In this document: positions 16,893-24,455 of the stretch, piece by piece
How the letters are laid out: the number at the start of each line of letters is the position of its first letter
Numbering within the stretch: position 1 is the stretch's first letter
Assembly (NCBI GenBank): GCA_944322625.1
Contig: CALUPN010000008.1
Location: 1-41,780, forward strand
DNA: 41,780 bases
Direction: 5' to 3'
DNA from: Candidatus Gastranaerophilales bacterium
GTDB lineage: Bacteria; Cyanobacteriota; Vampirovibrionia; Gastranaerophilales; Gastranaerophilaceae
The notes under the pieces: generated by a model
Told to the model about the DNA's origin: nothing
Databases searched by the model: none
Seen by the model: only the letters and a program-made list of their open reading frames with translations
Translations under genes and position numbers: made by a program

Positions 16893-17492
16893 ATGAGAGA
16901 ACTGATAAAAGAAAATCAATTAGTAACAATAGTTCCGCAGGACTTTAAAAAAACAAATAAAGGAAAAGTTTTGGAAGTTTCTATGGACGGTTTCAGGATG
17001 GAGCTTAAATATAAACCTGAAGGCCTTATGGTTAACCACATTTGCGATTTTTATTCTTTTACTGATAACGGTTATTTGTATTTTGAATCATATATTCAAA
17101 ATATAGAAAATAATGTAATTTCAATTGCAAATCCCGTAAAACACAGATTTCTGCAAAGACGTAAATTTACCCGTATTAAATTCCTTGAAGATTTGGAACT
17201 TAAATATAATGATATTACGCATAAAGCAAGAACTTTGGATTTATCAGCCGGCGGTATGAAAATAAAAACCGCAGATAATATTGATATGGAAAAAAATTAC
17301 GATGTATCAATAAAATTAAGCGACGAACAAGAAATAAAATGTAAATATCAATTAATCCGAACGGAAAAAAGTGACAGCGGCTTATATACAATATCCGGCA
17401 GATTTATAAGTTTGAGTAATATTGATAAAATGACATTAGTACAATTTTGTATGAAAAAAGATATGGAAAACTTAACCAAAAAAGGTGAATAG
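16893..17492 (+). CDS. PilZ domain protein, YcgR-like c-di-GMP effector
   Basis: This 199-residue cytoplasmic protein has an N-terminal YcgR-type beta domain (about 1-85) and a C-terminal PilZ domain. The c-di-GMP-binding signature is present: RRKFTR at 89-94 (RxxxR) and DLSAGG at 116-121 (DxSxxG). In the family this architecture slows or steers the flagellar motor when c-di-GMP is high. Its place in the flagellar operon, 16 bases after flhA and 3 bases before the next gene, supports that role. No diguanylate cyclase is in the window. Confidence 0.88.
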   Translation: MRELIKENQLVTIVPQDFKKTNKGKVLEVSMDGFRMELKYKPEGLMVNHICDFYSFTDNGYLYFESYIQNIENNVISIANPVKHRFLQRRKFTRIKFLEDLELKYNDITHKARTLDLSAGGMKIKTADNIDMEKNYDVSIKLSDEQEIKCKYQLIRTEKSDSGLYTISGRFISLSNIDKMTLVQFCMKKDMENLTKKGE

Positions 17493-17495
17493 ATT

Positions 17496-17843
17496 ATGGG
17501 TTATACGGAGAATATGAGACTGCTTTTCGTTGTTATAACAATGATTGTTATAGGAACGGTTAGTATTGTGCGCGTCGGAGTTATAGATCTCCATGCAATT
17601 TTGACTACAGCGGCAATTTTAATTCCTGCTGTTATTGTTATGGGATATTTAGGACAACGCATCGGAGAGATTATAGATAACCCGAAAAATAAAGCCGATG
17701 CTGATTATAAAATGGCAGTGTTAAATGCTTTGAAAAAAATGGATAAATCCATTACCCTTCAGGAGCTTAACGAAAAACTTACCAAACAGGTTGCCGAACC
17801 GGATTTACCGGAAGCGGAAAATGAAGATGATTTAGATGTTTAA
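17496..17843 (+). CDS. Small two-helix membrane protein in the flagellar operon
   Basis: I do not recognise this 115-residue protein. It has two predicted membrane helices (about 8-28 and 34-54) and a cytoplasmic-looking acidic tail, including a helical segment KMAVLNALKKMDKSITLQELNEKL. It starts 3 bases after the PilZ gene, so it is co-transcribed and may be a membrane partner for the PilZ protein or the export apparatus. This is inference from context only. Confidence 0.65.
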   Translation: MGYTENMRLLFVVITMIVIGTVSIVRVGVIDLHAILTTAAILIPAVIVMGYLGQRIGEIIDNPKNKADADYKMAVLNALKKMDKSITLQELNEKLTKQVAEPDLPEAENEDDLDV

Positions 17844-17885
17844 TCAATATCCCGCCACATATTTTATTATGTTAAGCTCTCTTTA

Positions 17886-17921
17886 TTGACTTAATTTGTA
17901 CAATTGGAGTATAAGTATAGT
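17886..17921 (+). promoter_or_regulatory. Promoter giving a leaderless transcript for the first secreted paralogue
   Basis: TTGACT (17886-17891), an 18-bp spacer and TATAAG (17910-17915) end 6 nt before the ATG at 17922. The GGAG at 17906-17909 overlaps the upstream side of the -10 box and would not be in the mRNA. Confidence 0.5.
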
Positions 17922-18821
17922 ATGAAGAAGTTTTGGGGAGTATTACTGATAATATTACTTTTAACGCCGGCTAAAGTTTTTTCTGCGGGAGAAGATGTCG
18001 TTACTCTTGATAAAAAAGATTTAGAAAAACCGGAAATTACGCTGGAAACAAATGCAAAAAAAATTAAAGGCTCACTACTGGTTAATGATTCCGAAACATT
18101 AGCAAATTTAATCGAAATTCAAAAAGAACATGATATTAAAGATTTGGAAAAACTGTGGCAGGGAACCGTTGAAAACAACCAGGTAATTGAATTTGCATTA
18201 AAAAAGCTTGCAACTCCTGAATCACAAAGACGCATACATTCATCACTTATGGCAAAAACTCTTTCTGCAATTGTAGCCGGAGCATCCTTTGTGCCAAGCT
18301 TAATGGGTGCAAATTACGGCGTTCAGACATCCGCATTTTCTGCAGGAAGACTCGCGCAAGGGTTAATTAATAAAAAAACAATGCCACAGGAGACTCCACT
18401 TACCGATACTGAAATTATTGAACTTGCAAGCATGATTGAAGATTTGCAGGATTCTTTAATAAGCTCCTATTATAATTATAAAAACACACTGAGTCAGCTT
18501 AAAGACACGCGCTCCAAAATGATTTTATACAGCCGCAACTATTCAAAAGCTTTAAACGGCAGTAACGTATTGGAAATAGCTATTTCATCATCCCTGTATG
18601 ATGCAATGAGAATTCAGGAATTTAATCTTGAACAAGCCGCAAAAAAATACCATATTCAACTTCAAAGATTGGCAGGAAAAAAAGTCGTAGACGACTTGGA
18701 ACTTTACCAGTACGATTTCAATTCTGTTCTTTATAAAGACGGAACTTCCGCTGTTAAAACAGATAATAAAAATCAGCAAAAAAATTCAGATAACAAGGGG
18801 GGAAAAAATGGCAAAAAATAA
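17922..18821 (+). CDS. Exported helical protein, first of a paralogous pair
   Basis: This protein of 299 residues has a signal peptide (MKKFWGVLLIILLLTPAKVFSA) and a largely helical mature part. It contains DLEKLWQGTVENNQVIEFALKKL and later MIEDLQDSLISSYYNYK with LQRLAGKK near the C terminus, which give weak resemblance to helical TolC-like envelope proteins. I do not assign that family. The tail is K/N/G-rich. It overlaps the next gene by 14 bases, and the two proteins share these segments, so they are tandem duplicates translated together. The start at 17922 matches the signal peptide; an in-frame TTG at 17904 lies upstream. Confidence 0.7.
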   Translation: MKKFWGVLLIILLLTPAKVFSAGEDVVTLDKKDLEKPEITLETNAKKIKGSLLVNDSETLANLIEIQKEHDIKDLEKLWQGTVENNQVIEFALKKLATPESQRRIHSSLMAKTLSAIVAGASFVPSLMGANYGVQTSAFSAGRLAQGLINKKTMPQETPLTDTEIIELASMIEDLQDSLISSYYNYKNTLSQLKDTRSKMILYSRNYSKALNGSNVLEIAISSSLYDAMRIQEFNLEQAAKKYHIQLQRLAGKKVVDDLELYQYDFNSVLYKDGTSAVKTDNKNQQKNSDNKGGKNGKK

Positions 18822-19689
18822 ATTAACGGCATTTTTTCTGCTTTTTTGTTTAACCCTGTCACCGGTGCTTGCCGAAGTAAAATTGGACGACGTAACAACT
18901 CCGAAAGACATATTTTTCAGACTCGGCACAACAGACATTCCGGAAAATAAAGTAGATGTAAGCGGAAAAATTGAAATCAAACCTTCTATTTCAAGAGACG
19001 AAAAAAACGAAGCATTAACTTATGCGGATTTAAGTATAAAAAAAATGGCCGCAGAAGTTTCTAAATCCGTAGAAATTGATTATAACGAGATGTTGGAAGA
19101 TTTATCCCTTCTCTGGCAGGGAGCAGCAACAAAAAGCGATACAATTAAGTTTGCGATTTACAAGCTTTCAAATCCTGATAAGGATAAGCCCGACTCAAGT
19201 GCAGTAAAAAAAGTTCTTACAACAATAGCCGGAATGTCAACCTTTTTAGGAGCGGGTACAGGCAACCCCGTACTTGCAAGTGCGGCTTTAATCGGGGGAA
19301 ACACTCTCGGCATAATGTCACAGGATGCAAAAGAACTAAATTACAAATATTCGCAAGTAACAGATGCCGATATGATTATTCTGGTAAGAAAAGTTGATGA
19401 CCTTCAACAAAAAGTCGTCGATATGTATTATGATTATATGACAACAAGGCAGCTTTATGATATGACAACCGAAATGGTGAAAATGAGATATAATAACTAT
19501 CTCAATGCACAGAACATTTCTAAAGAAGTTATATTAATTACTGATACTTTTTACCGGGAAGCTCTGGATGAGCAAATAAAAGCACGCGGCAGCTTTTTTG
19601 AAAAACGTTCACGCCTTGAACAACTTGTCGGAAACGATATTTTTAAACAGTTCGAAGAACGTGTTGATGAAAGAAATGCAGCAAGCTAA
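18808..19689 (+). CDS. Exported helical protein, second of a paralogous pair
   Basis: This 293-residue protein has a signal peptide (MAKNKLTAFFLLFCLTLSPVLA). It shares with the upstream protein the segments DLSLLWQGAATKSDTIKFAIYKL and KVDDLQQKVVDMYYDYM at matching positions, plus a small hydrophobic Gly/Ala-rich region between them. A GGGGGG-type ribosome-binding site lies inside the end of the upstream gene. Stable overlap and shared domains suggest the two products form a hetero-oligomer in the envelope. Context suggests a flagellar or motility accessory role, but no known basal-body protein matches by eye. Confidence 0.7.
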   Translation: MAKNKLTAFFLLFCLTLSPVLAEVKLDDVTTPKDIFFRLGTTDIPENKVDVSGKIEIKPSISRDEKNEALTYADLSIKKMAAEVSKSVEIDYNEMLEDLSLLWQGAATKSDTIKFAIYKLSNPDKDKPDSSAVKKVLTTIAGMSTFLGAGTGNPVLASAALIGGNTLGIMSQDAKELNYKYSQVTDADMIILVRKVDDLQQKVVDMYYDYMTTRQLYDMTTEMVKMRYNNYLNAQNISKEVILITDTFYREALDEQIKARGSFFEKRSRLEQLVGNDIFKQFEERVDERNAAS

Positions 19690-19747
19690 ATCTTTACAAT
19701 TCTTAAGAATTATGCTATTTTAGGATTAGCGGTTTAAAGGAAGTGTT

Positions 19748-21424
19748 ATGTTTGACAGGAATATAAAGTTTATTGATAATGAAGGGCTTAAAGAGAGATT
19801 AAAAAAAATTCCGCTTGAAAAATCAAGCAAAAATATGTCATATTGTATGACCCCTTCTAATGACTATCTTTTAATGAAAAATGATGTTCCTCTTGATGAT
19901 ATTAATAATCCGAGAGATGCGATAAAAAAAATGTTAAAAACCGCAATAAAACATCCTATGGAAAAAAATGATATCATAATAACATTCGGTATCGGTTTAT
20001 GTTATCTGCTGGATGAAGTTTTTAACACTTATCCCAGCAGAGTTTTTGTATATGAACCGGACACGGAACTTTTACATTTTGTCTTGAATAATGTTGATAT
20101 CTCAGAACATCTTTCGAGCGGAAGGGTTTATATAACCGATGACTTGAATGAATTATTAAGAAAACTTGCAGCTTCATATATTACAAGAGATAAAGTCGAA
20201 ATCGTTTATTTGAAGAACTATGCCGTAGTTAAAAATCAGGAGCTGCTTAAATTGACCCAAAAAGTTTACGAAACCTGCAAAAGCAAAATGGTGGACGTAA
20301 ATACAATAGTCAAATTTTCTAAAACCTGGCTTAAGAATGCTCTTATAAATATTTCTACGGTAAACAATTCAAATATCTGTAAACTTTCGGATTTAGAAAA
20401 CAAATTTACCGGACAAACAGCTCTGATACTGGCAGCAGGGCCTTCCTTAAAAGATAACATTGAAAAAATTAAAGCAAATCGGGATAAATATGTTATTTTT
20501 GCAGTAAATAAAGTTTTACGGGTTCTTAATACGGAAGGAATAGTTCCCGACTTTGCGGTTTGTATGGATGCAGCAGGGATAAAAGCAACACTTACGGGAC
20601 TTGAGGACTTTTGCTCAAAAATAAACTGCATATCGGACTTAAAATCAGACAGCAGCATACTTACAAAAAATTTTAAACGCTTTTTCTTAACATTTTCTGA
20701 AAATGATTTTGTTGTTAAAAAGCTTGCTGAATATAATTCTTTTATAAAAACATATGAATTCGGCGGTTCCGCCTCTACAATGGCATATGTCTGTGCCGTA
20801 AAATTAGGTTTCAGCAAGATTATTTTTTGCGGGCTTGATTTAGCTTTCAAAGGTGACGTATTATATTCTACCGGAGAAGAAATTAAAAAAGTTTCTGATT
20901 CACAAATTGCAATCGGCAAAGTTAATAAAAACATTGTAGAAATTAAATCCGTAACCGGCGGGCTTGTTAAAACCCGTGATGATTATGCGGCTTTTGTTCC
21001 ACACTTTGAAGCGCTCATAAAAGATTTAAATAGCGGAGAAATTTATAACACATCTTCCTTCGGAGCTTTAATTGAAGGAATGAAAAATGTTACATTTGAA
21101 GAAATACCGTTATTTTTCTCTTCAAACGGAACTCCTTTTATTTTGGGAGAAGCAAGACCTTTTAAATTTGAAACAAAGGACTGGACACAAAATGAATTGT
21201 TCCTGATTAATAACGTGATTGCGTTACTTTCAAAAAATGTATTCTCTCCGGCTTTGGTTTCATCTATTGTAAAATCTTCACTTTTATATGCATATATGCA
21301 GGCCGACATTTTAAAAGTATTACAATCAAAATTTGATTCTGAATTGGCTGAAAACTTTATAGAAAAAACAAAAACAGGAATAAAAGAAATAATAGATACT
21401 TTGCAAAAAAATCGTCTTATTTAA
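19748..21424 (+). CDS. DUF115 / Maf-type motility accessory factor
   Basis: This 558-residue cytoplasmic protein belongs to the DUF115 (MAF_flag10) family, whose members transfer nonulosonic acid sugars such as pseudaminic or legionaminic acid to flagellin. The central domain holds TALILAAGPSLKDNIEKI (about 224-241), AVNKVLRVLNTEGIVPDFAVCMD and KIIFCGLDLAF, all diagnostic of DUF115. The N-terminal third (about 60-200) matches the usual accessory region. An AAAGGAAG ribosome-binding site precedes the ATG. The flagellin gene and sugar biosynthesis genes are not in this window. Confidence 0.85.
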   Translation: MFDRNIKFIDNEGLKERLKKIPLEKSSKNMSYCMTPSNDYLLMKNDVPLDDINNPRDAIKKMLKTAIKHPMEKNDIIITFGIGLCYLLDEVFNTYPSRVFVYEPDTELLHFVLNNVDISEHLSSGRVYITDDLNELLRKLAASYITRDKVEIVYLKNYAVVKNQELLKLTQKVYETCKSKMVDVNTIVKFSKTWLKNALINISTVNNSNICKLSDLENKFTGQTALILAAGPSLKDNIEKIKANRDKYVIFAVNKVLRVLNTEGIVPDFAVCMDAAGIKATLTGLEDFCSKINCISDLKSDSSILTKNFKRFFLTFSENDFVVKKLAEYNSFIKTYEFGGSASTMAYVCAVKLGFSKIIFCGLDLAFKGDVLYSTGEEIKKVSDSQIAIGKVNKNIVEIKSVTGGLVKTRDDYAAFVPHFEALIKDLNSGEIYNTSSFGALIEGMKNVTFEEIPLFFSSNGTPFILGEARPFKFETKDWTQNELFLINNVIALLSKNVFSPALVSSIVKSSLLYAYMQADILKVLQSKFDSELAENFIEKTKTGIKEIIDTLQKNRLI

Positions 21425-21442
21425 TAAAAATAGGGGGGCTTA

Positions 21443-22108
21443 ATGAAAAAATATATAATTGCACTAATGTTATTATTACAAGTTACGGCTTGTCACGCTG
21501 CAACACAAATTAAAGTTGTCGCTCTTGAAGAATTCCGAACGGACAAACCTACTGAAACATTAAAAGTCCGGGTTTTGCAGGATGCAGTGCTCGGCAATTA
21601 TGACATTGGCGTAAATTCAATCTTAGAATGTCAGGTTCTTAAGATTGTAGACCCCAAAAGACTTAAAAGAAATGCCTCTTTCTACGTAAAACCGCTGTCT
21701 TATACGGTTAATGATACTACTTGTAAAATAGAAGAAGATTTTTACGGAAAATATTCAACATTTGTACTTTCAAAAGAAGAAATAAAAGAAATTCCGCCGG
21801 GAAAAGTTATAAAAAAAGCCGCAATGACAGTAGGAGATTATTTTGTAAAAGGTCTTTCCACTTGTGTAGCTTTTGTTCAAGGATTTGTTAAGAACGAAAA
21901 AGATAACAGACTAAAGTCCGGAGTAGTTAATGCATATGAAGAATCTCCGCTTTCATATATAAGTGAAGGCCAGCAGCTTGATATTAAAGTTGGTGACGAT
22001 TTTTATCTTGTATTCAAAACAAAAGAAGATGAGGAAAAAGAAGAATCTCCCGCAACAAACGAAAACAACTCCGAAGAAAATCAAGAAAATGCTGAAATTC
22101 TACGGTAG
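21443..22108 (+). CDS. Hypothetical exported protein or lipoprotein, 221 residues
   Basis: The N terminus MKKYIIALMLLLQVTACHAA is a signal peptide. VTAC is an acceptable lipobox (Cys17), while CHA-A would suit signal peptidase I, so lipoprotein status is undecided. The mature protein looks beta-rich up to about 165, then ends in a very acidic E/N-rich tail. A GGGGGG ribosome-binding site lies 18 bases after the DUF115 gene, so it closes the flagellar operon. Function unknown. Confidence 0.6.
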   Translation: MKKYIIALMLLLQVTACHAATQIKVVALEEFRTDKPTETLKVRVLQDAVLGNYDIGVNSILECQVLKIVDPKRLKRNASFYVKPLSYTVNDTTCKIEEDFYGKYSTFVLSKEEIKEIPPGKVIKKAAMTVGDYFVKGLSTCVAFVQGFVKNEKDNRLKSGVVNAYEESPLSYISEGQQLDIKVGDDFYLVFKTKEDEEKEESPATNENNSEENQENAEILR

Positions 22109-22131
22109 AATATGCCTGATAATTAACAAAA

Positions 22132-22953
22132 TCAATGTATCATATATGTTGCATTAGCGCCCAAGACTTTGTCTTTCAAGCGTTTAAAGCCTTTGCCGTA
22201 AATATATCTCATCTGCTCAACAAGGTTTTCTTCCACATCAATCAAATACATATCATGTACAATAAATTCTTTTATAATAAACGCAATGCTTTTATTTTTA
22301 GTCCAGATAATATTTGTATCTGAAATATCATTCTTTAGTGATGATATTTTACCAATAACCCCTTCAGTATCATCTGAGGCGATAATTATCATTCTTCCGC
22401 CTAAAGAAAGTTCTATATCTTTTGCAAAAGCATGTTCAAACACTAAGCCGAAACGTGAATTAAAATTATCATAGCCGACAATTCTAATTTCAACATTTCT
22501 GTTGTACGCATTTAAAAGCTCTTTTTCGAAAACCTTGAAATCCTGAGACCAAACTTCCATATATATTTCACGTTTTGCGTTTTGAATAACTTCAAGGATT
22601 TTATCCTGAATATTTTGTTTGCCGGTAATAGTTAAAATAGGCTCGTTATAATCATCTTTTACTTCCGGCAGATGCTTATCCAGGAAATTTATTGTGGAAT
22701 TTATCTTTTTTTGAAACCTTGACGTTAACAATTTAGGCTTAATCGGAGTATAAGTTACGGGTTTAGTATTAGCAGATGTTACAATATTCTTTTCTTCTAA
22801 AACTTTTAATGTGTCATAAGTCCTGGATTGCGGTATCCCTGCAAGCTTTGAGACCTCGTAACCCGTTGCAGGGTATTTTTTAAGAAGCGCAATATAAACC
22901 TTCGCCTCATAACTATTGAACCCGATTTCCTTAAGTTTTTCCACTAAATCCAT
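22132..22953 (-). CDS. TrmB-family transcriptional regulator
   Basis: This 273-residue protein starts with a winged-helix domain typical of TrmB: LKEIGFNSYEAKVYIALLKKYPATGYEVSKLAGIPQSRTYDTLKVLEEKNIV (about 6-60, quoted in part as motif text). A short helix follows and then the PLD-like sensor domain (from about 105, ITGKQNIQDKILEVIQNAKREIYMEVW). TrmB proteins are sugar-responsive repressors or activators, common in Archaea and found in some bacteria. It is divergent from the gene at 23043 and convergent with the flagellar operon. The bound ligand is unknown. Confidence 0.85.
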   Translation of the reverse strand: MDLVEKLKEIGFNSYEAKVYIALLKKYPATGYEVSKLAGIPQSRTYDTLKVLEEKNIVTSANTKPVTYTPIKPKLLTSRFQKKINSTINFLDKHLPEVKDDYNEPILTITGKQNIQDKILEVIQNAKREIYMEVWSQDFKVFEKELLNAYNRNVEIRIVGYDNFNSRFGLVFEHAFAKDIELSLGGRMIIIASDDTEGVIGKISSLKNDISDTNIIWTKNKSIAFIIKEFIVHDMYLIDVEENLVEQMRYIYGKGFKRLKDKVLGANATYMIH

Positions 22954-22987
22954 ATTTTGATTGTAACATTTGTTTACAAAAAGTCAA
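22954..22987 (-). promoter_or_regulatory. Leaderless promoter of the TrmB gene with overlapping palindrome
   Basis: On the minus strand TTGACT (22987-22982), a 16-bp spacer and TACAAT (22965-22960) end 6 nt before the ATG at 22953. The -10 is extended (TG-T-TACAAT). The palindrome TTGTAA-N7-TTACAA (22961-22979) overlaps the -10 and could be an autoregulatory operator. Confidence 0.5.
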
Positions 22988-23042
22988 TTTTTAGCCCGAA
23001 AAAGACTTTATATATATAAGGTTAGATTAAATAGGTAGGATT

Positions 23043-24377
23043 ATGGTATCATCAGTAAATTCACTAGCAAATATGGAATATATGCTCTACGGAGGGGCTT
23101 CAGGATTAAATGCAAATACTCCGAGCTACCTTAACGGATACAGAGCTAATACAGGGTTCTATGGGAATTACTATAATCCTTATATGTACGGTTATAATAA
23201 CGGATATTATAATACAAATCCTATGCAGCAAAGTGTATTTAATACCCAAGCATCAACTGCGGAAGCTGTAAACAATCCTCAAACAATAGGCTCTGCAAAT
23301 GATTGGAATACATTAGGCGAGTATTATATAAAAGGGCAGAATCCTTCTGAATCATTAGGAGCAGCTGCAATCGGCGGTGCTGCATTCGGTATGATGACAA
23401 ATTTAAGATTTTTTGCACACCCCTGGAACTCGCTTTCAACAATCGGAAAAGTAGAAAAAACTTTTGCTGATGTTAAAAAGAAGGGAACTAAGATGTATGA
23501 ACTCTGGAGCAATCCGGAAACTCATAAACTAATGACAGATGCTTACGCAAGAATGCATAAACTTGAAGGCGGAGCTAAATCAAGACTGGGTTTATTCAAA
23601 TCAAGAATTGATAAAACAACATATAAAGCTCTTAAATCGGAAATGGAAGCAGCATTAAAAAGCGGTGATAAAAAAGCTATCGCAACAGCAACAGAAAAAA
23701 TTCGTGTGGCAACAAATGCTAAAACAGGTTATATTCCTCAAGCCTGGAATAAATTAAAGGTTGCAATGGGCGGTAAACCTTCTAAAACAATCGCAGAAAG
23801 AACTACTGGAGAAGCAATCTCTCAAGCTGTCGGTAAGAATTTAACAGAAAAAGGGACTGCATTAGGTTTAAAAGGCCAGTTCAAACACAGTCTTAAAGGC
23901 CAGGGCGGAGTAGGCGGAGCTTTAATGTTCGGTATGGAATATCTGTTTGACTGGGGCAAGATTAAGGCCGCATTCTCGAAAGACAGTTCTACCGGCTGGA
24001 CTCAAGTTGGTCAAACAACCGCAAAAGGTTTAGGCTCACTCATTGGATGGACGGCAGGTGAAGCAGTCGGGTCATGGGCCGGCGCTAAATTAGGAGCAGC
24101 TTTAGGTACTGCTGTAGCTCCCGGAGTCGGAACGGCAATCGGTGCTATCGCAGGTCTGGTTTGCGGTTCAATCGGGGTCGCTTTAGCCGGCAAGTTTACC
24201 CGAAAAATTGTAGGCGAAGATGTCGGAGCTAAGGCAGAAGTAGAAAATATGAAAAAGACTCCGGAAGGGCAAGCTCAATTACTTCAATTAACCGCCCAAC
24301 AAGTAATGACCGACAAGAAACTTGATCCGAAAGTAGCTCTCGCTCTTCAAAATATTGTATCACAGGCTAATGCATAA
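23043..24377 (+). CDS. Hypothetical protein with Y/N/G-rich N terminus and glycine-zipper C-terminal region
   Basis: This 444-residue protein lacks a signal peptide. Residues about 15-65 are low-complexity and rich in Y, N and G. A basic helical middle follows (about 150-290). From about 320 to 390 there is a long Gly/Ala-rich hydrophobic region with GxxxG spacing (AGEAVGSWAGAKLGAALGTA and further), resembling glycine-zipper segments that insert into or span membranes. TAGGAT precedes the ATG. It is divergent from the TrmB gene. A secreted or membrane-active protein is conceivable, but function is unknown. Confidence 0.65.
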   Translation: MVSSVNSLANMEYMLYGGASGLNANTPSYLNGYRANTGFYGNYYNPYMYGYNNGYYNTNPMQQSVFNTQASTAEAVNNPQTIGSANDWNTLGEYYIKGQNPSESLGAAAIGGAAFGMMTNLRFFAHPWNSLSTIGKVEKTFADVKKKGTKMYELWSNPETHKLMTDAYARMHKLEGGAKSRLGLFKSRIDKTTYKALKSEMEAALKSGDKKAIATATEKIRVATNAKTGYIPQAWNKLKVAMGGKPSKTIAERTTGEAISQAVGKNLTEKGTALGLKGQFKHSLKGQGGVGGALMFGMEYLFDWGKIKAAFSKDSSTGWTQVGQTTAKGLGSLIGWTAGEAVGSWAGAKLGAALGTAVAPGVGTAIGAIAGLVCGSIGVALAGKFTRKIVGEDVGAKAEVENMKKTPEGQAQLLQLTAQQVMTDKKLDPKVALALQNIVSQANA

Positions 24378-24407
24378 AATCATAAATCCACAATTTTTAT
24401 TTGGCCG

Positions 24408-24448
24408 ACAATCCCTTTCGTGATAAAATCATCTACGAAAGGGATTGT
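24408..24448 (+). promoter_or_regulatory. Perfect inverted repeat around the probable ilvD -10 box
   Basis: Thirteen-base arms ACAATCCCTTTCG (24408-24420) and CGAAAGGGATTGT (24436-24448) are perfect inverted repeats around a 15-nt centre holding TAAAAT (24424-24429). It looks like an operator straddling the ilvD promoter. An RNA hairpin acting as a terminator for the upstream gene is a less likely alternative because no T-run follows. Confidence 0.55.
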
Positions 24449-24455
24449 AGTTATT

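Noticed and set aside
20266-20934. Long minus-strand frame opposite the DUF115 gene
   Set aside because: It is antisense to a well-supported gene with clear family motifs and has no independent support.
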